Positions 1 through 5,422 of a stretch of DNA of 7,365 nucleotides are shown piece after piece. Under the pieces are notes generated by a model. It saw nothing but the letters and a program-made list of their open reading frames with translations. It searched no databases and was not told the origin of the DNA. The first letter of the stretch is position 1, and each line of letters starts with the position of its first letter. The DNA comes from a bacterium (lineage in GTDB: Bacteria; Actinomycetota; Acidimicrobiia; Acidimicrobiales; CATQHL01). A program made the translations under genes and the position numbers. Location of the stretch: the NCBI GenBank assembly GCA_028819945.1, contig JAPPKQ010000371.1, positions 1 through 7,365 of the forward strand. The letters run 5' to 3'.

Positions 1-618
1 GTCCCGCAGTGCCCGGATGAGGCTGGCGTCGCGCCGGGCGGCCTCCGCCAGCGCCGGCGCCGCGGCCTGCACGCTCAGCCGGTCGCAGTCGCCGGCGTGT
101 ATCGAGCCCACCAGCGGGCCCACGAGGCGCTCGAGGACCTCGTCGCCCAGACGCGATCGGATGAGCGTGCCGACGCTGCAATCCCCCCCGTCCGCGACCT
201 CGCCGTGGCGGCTCAGGTCGCCCGCCAGCGCCGCCCGCCCGGCCGGCGACAGCAACCTCGGGTCGAGGTTCTCGGGATCCAGCGGCACGCCGAGGAACTG
301 CGCCCGGGGGAGCGGGACGAGCTGCCCGTCGAGGTGGACGAAGGCCCGCCCGGTGGCGGGCGCCACGAGGTCGTCCGCCAGACCCAGCTCGGCGCAGAGC
401 CGGGTGCCGTCGTCCACCCGGGCCAGGAAGGCGTCCGCCCCCTCGTCGACGGCCCTCCCGGCGAACTGCGAGGTCCGGATGACGCCGCCGGGTCGGGAAG
501 CTGCCTCCAGCACGACCAGCTCGGCGTCCGGAGCCGACCGGTGCACCTCCCAGGCCGCGGCCAGTCCGGCGATCCCGGCGCCGACCACGCAGATGCTGGG
601 CGGGCGCGGGCCGCTCAT
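1..618 (-). CDS. hemG: Protoporphyrinogen/coproporphyrinogen oxidase HemG (HemY/CgoX family), N-terminal part
   Basis: FAD-dependent oxidase that aromatises a porphyrinogen late in haem synthesis. In actinobacteria this family (HemY, also called CgoX) is known to act mainly on coproporphyrinogen III; which substrate is used here cannot be read from the sequence. The first 206 residues are present and the frame is still open at base 1, so the C-terminal half (usual length about 450-480) is outside the window. The N-terminus has the dinucleotide-binding fold: GAGIAG at residues 13-18, then a ribose-binding acidic residue E38 followed by SRPGG at 41-45. Further on, the segment around SIHAGD followed by RLSVQAA is typical of the family. 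The ATG at 616-618 was chosen because it places the FAD motif close to the N-terminus; no strong Shine-Dalgarno sequence precedes it. It follows hemE by 29 bases on the same strand, so the two are probably co-transcribed. The family assignment is firm. Confidence 0.9.
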   Translation of the reverse strand, partial: MSGPRPPSICVVGAGIAGLAAAWEVHRSAPDAELVVLEAASRPGGVIRTSQFAGRAVDEGADAFLARVDDGTRLCAELGLADDLVAPATGRAFVHLDGQLVPLPRAQFLGVPLDPENLDPRLLSPAGRAALAGDLSRHGEVADGGDCSVGTLIRSRLGDEVLERLVGPLVGSIHAGDCDRLSVQAAAPALAEAARRDASLIRALRD

Positions 619-647
619 CGGCCGGGTGCCGCGCCCGCTCGCCGCGA

Positions 648-1684
648 TCACGGCTCGACGGCGTGACCGTCGCGGTGCACCAGGTCGACCAGCCGCTCGA
701 GGATCGCCGGATCGGTCTCGGGGAGCACGCCGTGGCCCAGGTTGAAGATGTGTCCCGGCCGCCCGCCGTTGGCGCGCAGCACCGAGCGGGCCTCGCTCGC
801 CACGACATCCCACGGCGCCAGGCAGCAGGGTCGAGGTTGCCCTGCACCGCCACGCTCTCGCCCAGCCGGGCCCGGGCGGCGTCCAGCGGCACCCGCCAAT
901 CGATCCCCACGACGTCCGCGCCGGCGGCCATGTCCGCCAGCAGCTCGCCGGTGCCCACACCGAAGTGGATGGCGGGCACGCCCAACTCGGCAACCGCCGC
1001 CAGCACCCGACGGCTCGCCGGCGCGGCGAAGCGCCGGTAGTGATCCGGCGACAGGCATCCCGCCCAACTGTCGAACAGCTGCACGGCGGTGGCACCCGCC
1101 GCCACCTGCTGGCCCAGCGAGGCGATCGCCAGGTCGGCCAAGCGCTCGGTGAGGTCGTCCCAGAGCCCGGGGTCGCCGAGCATCAGCGCCTTGGTGCGCG
1201 CGTGGTGCCGGCTGGGGCCGCCCTCGATGAGGTAGCTGGCGAGCGTGAAGGGCGCCCCGGCGAAGCCGATCAACGGCACCGCCAATTCGCCGACCAGCAG
1301 CCGCACCGCCTCGTTGACGTCCGCCAGGTCCTCGCCGTCGGGCGGCCGCAGGCGAGCCAGATCGCCACGGCCGGCGAACGGGCGCTCCATCACGGGGCCG
1401 GTGCCGGCCACGATGTCCACCCCGAAACCGATCGCCTCCAGTGGCACCACGATGTCGGAGAACAGCACCGCCGCGTCCACCCCGTAGCGCCGCACCGGCT
1501 GCAGGGTCAGCTCGGTGACCAACTCGGGGCGCGCCACCGCCTCCAGGAGCGTCGTGTCGCCGCGGGCTCTGTGATACTCCGGCAGCGAGCGGCCCGCCTG
1601 GCGCATGAACCACACCGGCGTCCGATCGACCGGCAGCCCCCGGCATGCCCGCAGGAAACGGGAGTCCTCGAGCGCCGCCGCCAC
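648..1684 (-). CDS. hemE: Uroporphyrinogen decarboxylase HemE, reading frame disrupted near the 3' end
   Basis: Decarboxylates uroporphyrinogen III to coproporphyrinogen III in the cytoplasm. With the GTG at 1682-1684 as residue 1, the substrate-binding signature VWFMRQAGR runs from 24 to 32, the catalytic aspartate is D77 in LFSDI, Y151 lies in the [10 protein letters not shown] block and S206 in FDSWAG. After VQGNLDP (ending at 827) the frame changes: LAPWDVV resumes at 821 and continues to HIFNLGHG and the TGA at 648-650, in the -1 frame. The span is 2 modulo 3, meaning a net loss of 1 base (or 4) within about 822-829. Repaired, the product would be 345-346 residues, normal for HemE. As written, the conserved histidine of FNLGHG (732-734) is out of frame. 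No -1 slippery heptamer is visible at the junction. Either a sequencing or assembly error or a real inactivating deletion would explain it; an error is more likely because the rest is well conserved and hemG follows intact as far as it is visible. GTG at 1691-1693 is an alternative start. Confidence 0.88.
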
Positions 1685-1697
1685 GCCGGTCACCCTA
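1685..1697 (-). promoter_or_regulatory. Predicted -10 element of hemE (leaderless start)
   Basis: On the minus strand a TAGGGT hexamer (1692-1697) is followed by 7 nt and then the GTG start at 1682-1684. That is the distance expected between a -10 box and the transcription start, so the mRNA may begin at the start codon. The G-rich TAGGG could instead act as a Shine-Dalgarno sequence for the same codon. No clear -35 element is seen; the inverted repeat at 1718-1754 covers that region. Confidence 0.4.
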
Positions 1698-1717
1698 CCG
1701 ACGCCGCTCCCCGGCGT

Positions 1718-1754
1718 CCCCACCCTCGTAAGTCAGCGGTTAGCGAGGGTGGGG
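1718..1754. repeat. Inverted repeat in the hemE/helD divergent intergenic region (possible operator)
   Basis: The arms CCCCACCCTCG (1718-1728) and CGAGGGTGGGG (1744-1754) are exact reverse complements over 11 bp. Three more pairs, TAA (1729-1731) and TTA (1740-1742), continue the symmetry across a single unpaired G at 1743, leaving an 8-base centre, GTCAGCGG. It lies between two divergent genes, 34 bp upstream of the hemE start and about 100 bp upstream of helD, and covers where a -35 element for hemE would be. It could be a regulator site. As it sits upstream of both predicted transcription starts, an mRNA hairpin or terminator role for these two genes is less likely. The regulator is unknown. 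Confidence 0.55.
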
Positions 1755-1842
1755 GTCGGGGGGCCGGGCTGCGACGCCTTTGGCCTGCCACGAAGGAGCA
1801 GAACGGCACCCCGACCACCACCCGGAGGGCGGGCTCGACGGC

Positions 1843-1855
1843 TAGGGTGGATCTC
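1843..1855 (+). promoter_or_regulatory. Predicted -10 element of helD (leaderless start)
   Basis: TAGGGT at 1843-1848 is followed by exactly 7 nt before the TTG at 1856-1858, the same arrangement as at hemE. A leaderless transcript starting at TTG is plausible. Alternatively the GGG acts as a weak ribosome-binding site. No recognisable -35 element lies 16-18 bp upstream. Confidence 0.35.
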
Positions 1856-4048
1856 TTGTCCAGCGTCAGTGAGATCGACGTCGCGAGGTCGGAACTGGAG
1901 GCCGAGCAGGCCTACGTCGACCACGCCCACGCCTGCCTCGACGCCACCCGGCGGCGCATCCGCGAGTTCTGGGAGAGGGTGGCGGCCGGCCGGGACGGCA
2001 CCCACGCCGCCCGCTTCGAACGCGACGTGCTGGAGCATCGGGTGTTCCAGCGTCTCGGCCAACTCGAACTGGGCGGCCGCTCGCTCTGCTTCGGGCGCAT
2101 CGACACGCGCAGTGGCGGGAAGGCCGGCGACGGGGCGGGAGGCGACGGGGCGGGTGAGGGCGACGATGGTTCCGAGACGTTCTACATCGGCCGGATCGGG
2201 GTGTGGGACGAGGACCAGGCGCCCGTGGTGTGCGACTGGCGCGCTCCGGTGGCCGAGCCGTTCTTCCGAGCCACCGGCCGTCAGCCTCTGGGCCTGACCC
2301 GCCGCCGCCGCTTCGTCAGCCGCGGCAGCCGCCTGCTGGGATTCGACGACGAGCACTTCTCGCCCGGCGGGCTGGACGGCGACGGCAGTCCCACCGCCGT
2401 GGACCCCGACTCCGCCCTCCGGGAGAACCCGGCACTGCAGGCGGTCCTGGAGGCTCCCCGCACCGGCCGGCTCGGAGACGTCACCGCCACCATCCAGGCC
2501 GAGCAGGACGACGTCATCCGCGCCCCGCTGCCGGGCGTCCTCATCGTCCAGGGCGGTCCCGGCACCGGCAAGACGGTCGTGGCGCTGCACCGGGCCGCCT
2601 ACCTCATCTACACCCACCGCTTCCCCCTGGCCGGCCAGGGCGTCCTGGTGGTCGGCCCGAACCCCGTGTTCCTCACCTACGTCGAGCAGATCCTGCCCTC
2701 CCTCGGCGAGGCCGGGGTGCGGCTCGTCACGCTCGGCGACCTGCTGGAGAGCGTGCCGGTCAGCGGTCACGACAGCGAGCCGGTGGCCCGCACCAAGGGC
2801 GACGCCCGCATGGCCACCGTGGTGCGCCGCGCCGTGCGGACCCGCCAGCGCGCCCTGCGGGAGCCCCTCGTGCTCGACTACGGCCTGCGGCGCCTGCGGC
2901 TCTCGACGGAGGCCAGCGGGGCCATCGTGGCCGGCGCCCGCCGCCGGGCCCGCACCCACAACGGGGGCCGGCGGCTCGTGGTCGAGGCGTTCTTCGAGTC
3001 GCTGGCAACCAGCGTCCGGCGGCCCGTGGACGCCGCCGAACTGGCCGGCGCGCTCGGTGAGACCCTGGACGTGCGCCGGGCCCTCGACTGGATGTGGCCG
3101 CAGCTCACGCCCGCCCACCTCCTGCACGACCTCTTCGGCAGCCGGGCGCTGCTGGCCCACGCCGCCGCCGGCGTGCTCGACGACGCCGAGACCGAGGGCC
3201 TGTACCGCCCGCGCCGGGCGCACGCCGACGACGTGGTCTGGACCAGCGACGACGTGCCGCTGATCGACGAGGCCCGCATGCTGCTGGGGCCGCGGAACCC
3301 CCGCGGCAACGCCGGGCGCATCCGCACCTACGGCCACATCGTGGTGGACGAGGCGCAGGACCTCTCGCCCATGCAGTTGCGCATGGTGGGGCGTCGCTCC
3401 CTCAACGGCTCGCTGACGCTGGTGGGCGACATCGCCCAGGCCACCGGCGCCTGGGCGCACGACTCCTGGGACAGCCTGGTGGATCTCGTCTCGCCGGAGG
3501 CACCGCCGAACTTCGCCGAATTGACGATCGGCTACCGGGTGCCGCAGCCGATCATGAGCTTCGCCGCCGCGTGCCTGCCCCCGGAGATGGCGGACCTGGT
3601 GCCGCCGCGCGCCGCCCGCCCCGGCGGCGAGCCACCGCGGATCGTGCGCCTGCCCGGGACCGATCCGCAGACGCGCGCAGGCGCCGTCGTGGCCGCCGTG
3701 CGCAGCGAGCTGCCGCACGTGGGGGCCGGCAATCTGGCCGTCGTCTGCGCCGACGAGCAGGTCGCCGAACTGTCCGGTGCGCTGACGGCCGCAGGGGTGG
3801 CCCACGGCACCTCCGCCCGGCGCGCCCTGGGCATGCAGGTGTCGGTCTGCTCGGCGCGCACCCTCAAGGGCCTGGAGGTGGACGCGGCGGTGGTGGTGGA
3901 GCCCGCCCGCATCGTCGCCGAGTCGGCCGCGGGGATGCGGCTGCTGTACGTGGCGCTCAGCCGGGCCACGCAGCGCCTCACCGTGATCGCCGGCGAGCCG
4001 CTGCCCCGCCCGCTGGAGGAGGCCGCCATCGCGGCGCTCGGGGCGTGA
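1856..4048 (+). CDS. helD: HelD/HelR-type RNA polymerase-associated ATPase (UvrD-like superfamily 1)
   Basis: Predicted 730-residue superfamily 1 motor of the HelD family. Known members bind RNA polymerase, insert arms into its channels and use ATP to release stalled enzyme from nucleic acid; some actinobacterial relatives (HelR) also displace rifamycins. With TTG 1856 as residue 1, residues about 6-42 are charged and coiled-coil-like, and the family hallmark WRAPVAEPF is at 128-136. Motor motifs follow: Walker A GGPGTGKT 233-240, Walker B DEAQD 498-502, GDIAQ 524-528, GYR 559-561, TLKGLE 669-674, and YVALSR with the arginine finger R703. All key residues are present. An acidic glycine-rich insert occupies residues 91-105. 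The start is uncertain: TTG 1856 lies 7 nt after TAGGGT, GTG 1847 is the alternative, and the open frame running further upstream is antisense to hemE. It is divergent from hemE and its role is probably unrelated to haem. Whether it gives rifamycin resistance cannot be told from sequence. Confidence 0.9.
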   Translation: MSSVSEIDVARSELEAEQAYVDHAHACLDATRRRIREFWERVAAGRDGTHAARFERDVLEHRVFQRLGQLELGGRSLCFGRIDTRSGGKAGDGAGGDGAGEGDDGSETFYIGRIGVWDEDQAPVVCDWRAPVAEPFFRATGRQPLGLTRRRRFVSRGSRLLGFDDEHFSPGGLDGDGSPTAVDPDSALRENPALQAVLEAPRTGRLGDVTATIQAEQDDVIRAPLPGVLIVQGGPGTGKTVVALHRAAYLIYTHRFPLAGQGVLVVGPNPVFLTYVEQILPSLGEAGVRLVTLGDLLESVPVSGHDSEPVARTKGDARMATVVRRAVRTRQRALREPLVLDYGLRRLRLSTEASGAIVAGARRRARTHNGGRRLVVEAFFESLATSVRRPVDAAELAGALGETLDVRRALDWMWPQLTPAHLLHDLFGSRALLAHAAAGVLDDAETEGLYRPRRAHADDVVWTSDDVPLIDEARMLLGPRNPRGNAGRIRTYGHIVVDEAQDLSPMQLRMVGRRSLNGSLTLVGDIAQATGAWAHDSWDSLVDLVSPEAPPNFAELTIGYRVPQPIMSFAAACLPPEMADLVPPRAARPGGEPPRIVRLPGTDPQTRAGAVVAAVRSELPHVGAGNLAVVCADEQVAELSGALTAAGVAHGTSARRALGMQVSVCSARTLKGLEVDAAVVVEPARIVAESAAGMRLLYVALSRATQRLTVIAGEPLPRPLEEAAIAALGA
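2126..2155 (+). repeat. Tandem 15-bp duplication inside helD
   Basis: Two adjacent 15-bp units (2126-2140 and 2141-2155) differ only at their last base. In frame they encode GDGAG twice, followed by EGDDG, giving a flexible acidic-glycine insert at residues 91-105 of the HelD protein. It lies between the N-terminal coiled-coil-like segment and the conserved YIGRIGVWDE segment. This is probably a replication-slippage expansion in a tolerant surface loop. Confidence 0.75.
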
Positions 4049-4070
4049 CGCGACCCAGGGCGAATCAGGG

Positions 4071-4099
4071 TTGTCTAACTCGGGATGTGTTGTTAGGGT
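4071..4099 (+). promoter_or_regulatory. Predicted promoter of the iron-binding lipoprotein gene
   Basis: TTGTCT (4071-4076) and TAGGGT (4094-4099) are separated by 17 bp, a canonical spacing for a housekeeping sigma factor. Transcription would begin near 4106, giving a leader of roughly 54 nt before the ATG at 4160. The -10 hexamer lies inside the palindrome at 4091-4108, so a bound repressor would block RNA polymerase. Confidence 0.55.
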
Positions 4100-4108
4100 C
4101 CCCTAACA
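4091..4108. promoter_or_regulatory. Palindromic iron-box-like operator 1 (DtxR/IdeR-type)
   Basis: TGTTAGGG-TC-CCCTAACA is a perfect 8+2+8 palindrome with the core TTAGG-N4-CCTAA. DtxR/IdeR-family iron- or manganese-sensing repressors are known to recognise interleaved TTAGG/CCTAA half-sites. This is shorter than the classical 19-bp box, so the precise regulator is inferred. It overlaps the -10 element of a ferric-binding protein gene, and a second site with the same core lies at 5407-5422. A further CTAAC half-site at 4075-4079 overlaps the -35 element. Confidence 0.65.
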
Positions 4109-4149
4109 TCAACAGCGGAGCGGGCCGCCCCGCCGCTTCTTCACTCCTG

Positions 4150-4154
4150 AGGAG
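4150..4154 (+). promoter_or_regulatory. Shine-Dalgarno sequence of the iron-binding lipoprotein gene
   Basis: AGGAG lies 5 nt before the ATG at 4160-4162 and fixes that start. It is the clearest ribosome-binding site in the window, and contrasts with the predicted leaderless starts of hemE, helD and the ATPase gene. Confidence 0.8.
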
Positions 4155-4159
4155 ACTTC

Positions 4160-5323
4160 ATGAATACGCCGAGAACGTCTGTGCCGCGCCGTGCAGGACG
4201 AGCGATCTGGCTCGTTGCGACCGTGGCATGTCTCAGTCTCGTAGCGGCGGCCTGCGGCTCCGGCGACGATCCGGAGCCCGTGTCCTCCCCTGCTCCGGTC
4301 CCGCCGGCCGAGCCGGCCCCCGCACCACCCCCCGAGCCGGATCCTCCGCCGCCGCCCGAGCCGGCCCCGGCACCGCCGTCCGAGCTCGACGATCCCATCA
4401 CCATCTATTCGGGGCGCAACGAGGACCTCATCGGACCGCTCGTGGAGATGTTCGAGGAGCAGACCGGCATCGAGGCCGACGTCCGCTACGGCTCCTCACC
4501 CGACCTGGCGCTGCTGATCGAGACCGAGGGGGATGCCACACCCGCCGACGTCTTCATCTCCCAGAGCCCCGGAGCCATGGGCTACCTGGCCACCCAGGAC
4601 CGCCTGCAACTCCTCCCGGCAAGCCTGCTGGGCGCCGTGGACGAGAGCTACCAGGCCGGTGACGGCACGTGGGTGGGCTTCAGCGGGCGCCAGCGCGTGC
4701 TGGTGTACAACCCCAACCTCGTGGATCCGGCCGACCTCCCCGGCTCGGTGCTCGACCTCACTGACCCGGCCTACGACGGGCGTGTGGCCGTGGCGCCCGC
4801 CAACAGCTCCTTCCAGGACTTCATCACGGCGATGCGCGTCCAGTCCGGCGACGACGCCACGCTCGCCTGGCTGGAGGGCATGGCGGCCAACGACTCGCCC
4901 AACTACCCGAAGAACTCGGCCATCGTGGACGCGGTCCTGCGCGGCGAGGTGGACATGGGCCTCGTCAACCACTACTACCTGCTTCGCTTCCTGGCCGAGG
5001 ACCCCGATGGCCCTGGCATCAACCACAACTTCGCTCCCGACGACATCGGCTCGCTGCTGATCGTCACCACCGGGGCGGTCCTGGGAACCTCCGACCAGCC
5101 GAGCGCGGCGCAGGCCTTCATCGAGTTCATGCTGACGCGCCAGGCGCAGGAGTTCTACGCCTCCGAGACCCGCGAGTACCCGCTGGCGGCCGGCGTCGAA
5201 CCGCCCGGCGAGTTGGCCCCCCTCGACGTCGCCGGCGTCATGGACACCATCGACTTCGACCTTCTCGGCGGCGGCCTGGCGCGCACCCAGGAACTCATCG
5301 ACCAGAGCGGCATCGTGCGCTGA
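4160..5323 (+). CDS. Ferric-iron ABC transporter substrate-binding lipoprotein (FbpA/FutA-like)
   Basis: Extracytoplasmic receptor predicted to capture Fe(III) and hand it to the permease encoded downstream. The 387-residue precursor has a twin-Arg/basic N-terminus (R10-R14), a hydrophobic stretch (about 16-31) and a lipobox-like AAAC ending at C32, so it is probably a membrane-anchored lipoprotein. Residues 38-73 form an extremely proline-rich linker (21 of 36 are Pro). The mature fold starts at ITIYSGRNE (80-88), the usual opening of the ferric-binding family. Expected ligand tyrosines are Y183 (in RVLVYN) and the adjacent pair Y272-Y273 (in NHYYLL). The N-terminal histidine ligand of some family members is replaced by asparagine (N87), as in other YSGRNE-type proteins. 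The start is fixed by AGGAG 5 nt upstream. An iron-box-like palindrome sits on its promoter, consistent with induction under iron limitation. Family assignment is strong; iron as substrate is well supported but not proven. Confidence 0.88.
   Translation: MNTPRTSVPRRAGRAIWLVATVACLSLVAAACGSGDDPEPVSSPAPVPPAEPAPAPPPEPDPPPPPEPAPAPPSELDDPITIYSGRNEDLIGPLVEMFEEQTGIEADVRYGSSPDLALLIETEGDATPADVFISQSPGAMGYLATQDRLQLLPASLLGAVDESYQAGDGTWVGFSGRQRVLVYNPNLVDPADLPGSVLDLTDPAYDGRVAVAPANSSFQDFITAMRVQSGDDATLAWLEGMAANDSPNYPKNSAIVDAVLRGEVDMGLVNHYYLLRFLAEDPDGPGINHNFAPDDIGSLLIVTTGAVLGTSDQPSAAQAFIEFMLTRQAQEFYASETREYPLAAGVEPPGELAPLDVAGVMDTIDFDLLGGGLARTQELIDQSGIVR
4310..4378 (+). repeat. Proline-linker repeat in the lipoprotein gene
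   Basis: The heptapeptide EPAPAPP occurs twice, at residues 51-57 (4310-4330) and 67-73 (4358-4378), 48 bp apart, with a five-proline run (62-66) between. It forms a stiff spacer between the lipid-anchored cysteine and the binding domain. Codon changes between the two copies suggest it is not a very recent duplication. Confidence 0.6.
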
Positions 5324-5376
5324 GGGGGCCGCCGATCGTGCGCTGAGGGGCTGCCGATCGTGACTGAGGGCCTGCC
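5312..5376 (+). repeat. Three tandem ~22-bp repeats at the 3' end of the lipoprotein gene
   Basis: Units at 5312-5334 (23 bp), 5335-5356 (22 bp) and 5357-5376 (20 bp) each begin ATCGTG, contain CTGAGGG and end in a variant of CTGCC/CCGCC. The first unit includes the last codons and the TGA of the substrate-binding protein gene (I-V-R-stop); the second would encode the same ending again. The third is the most diverged. It probably arose by slippage duplication of the gene end and now fills most of the gap before the ATPase promoter. No rho-independent terminator is evident in it. Confidence 0.75.
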
Positions 5377-5378
5377 AG

Positions 5379-5406
5379 TTGTAAACATTGCCTAACGAAC
5401 TATGGT
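5379..5406 (+). promoter_or_regulatory. Predicted promoter of the iron transporter ATPase gene
   Basis: TTGTAA (5379-5384) and TATGGT (5401-5406) are 16 bp apart. The start of transcription would fall about 7 nt later, at the GTG of 5414-5416, giving a leaderless mRNA. The palindrome at 5407-5422 abuts the -10 element and covers this start. Read-through from the upstream gene is also possible. Confidence 0.5.
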
Positions 5407-5422
5407 ATTAGGCGTGCCTAAT
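5407..5422. promoter_or_regulatory. Palindromic iron-box-like operator 2 (DtxR/IdeR-type)
   Basis: ATTAGGC-GT-GCCTAAT is a perfect 7+2+7 palindrome sharing the TTAGG-N4-CCTAA core with operator 1. It lies immediately downstream of the TATGGT hexamer and spans the predicted GTG start, so binding would block initiation. An additional half-site GCCTAA (5390-5395) forms an inverted repeat with TTAGGC (5408-5413) across 12 bp. The match to the family is by half-site only; the cognate repressor is not in the window. Confidence 0.65.

Noticed and set aside
17..745. Plus-strand open frames over the haem genes
   Set aside because: The minus strand encodes recognisable HemG and HemE motifs here; the plus-strand frames are Arg/Ala/Ser-rich mirrors.
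818..832. Programmed -1 ribosomal frameshifting in hemE
   Set aside because: A -1 slip would restore the frame, but no X-XXY-YYZ slippery heptamer or clear stimulatory hairpin is visible, and HemE is not known to use recoding.
1718..1754. The hemE/helD inverted repeat as a third iron box
   Set aside because: It contains TAA and TTA flanks around its centre but lacks the TTAGG/CCTAA halves and 4-bp spacing of the two importer operators.
965..1855. In-frame upstream extension of helD giving a 1027-residue protein
   Set aside because: This stretch is antisense to conserved hemE sequence and has no domain character. The HelD family length (about 700-750) fits a start at 1847-1856.
1733..3805. 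Long open frame on the minus strand opposite helD (about 690 codons)
   Set aside because: It is antisense to a protein with all superfamily 1 motifs. Its composition is low-complexity Gly/Ala/His/Arg-rich with no recognisable domain, as expected of a mirror frame in GC-rich DNA.
4120..4133. GCGGG/CCCGC hairpin in the lipoprotein gene leader as a terminator or riboswitch
   Set aside because: The stem is only 5 bp with mismatches outside it and no U-run; such pairing is common by chance in this base composition.
3094..4662. Plus-strand frame bridging the end of helD and the lipoprotein gene
   Set aside because: It has no motifs, is Arg/Ala-rich, and overlaps two well-supported genes in other frames.
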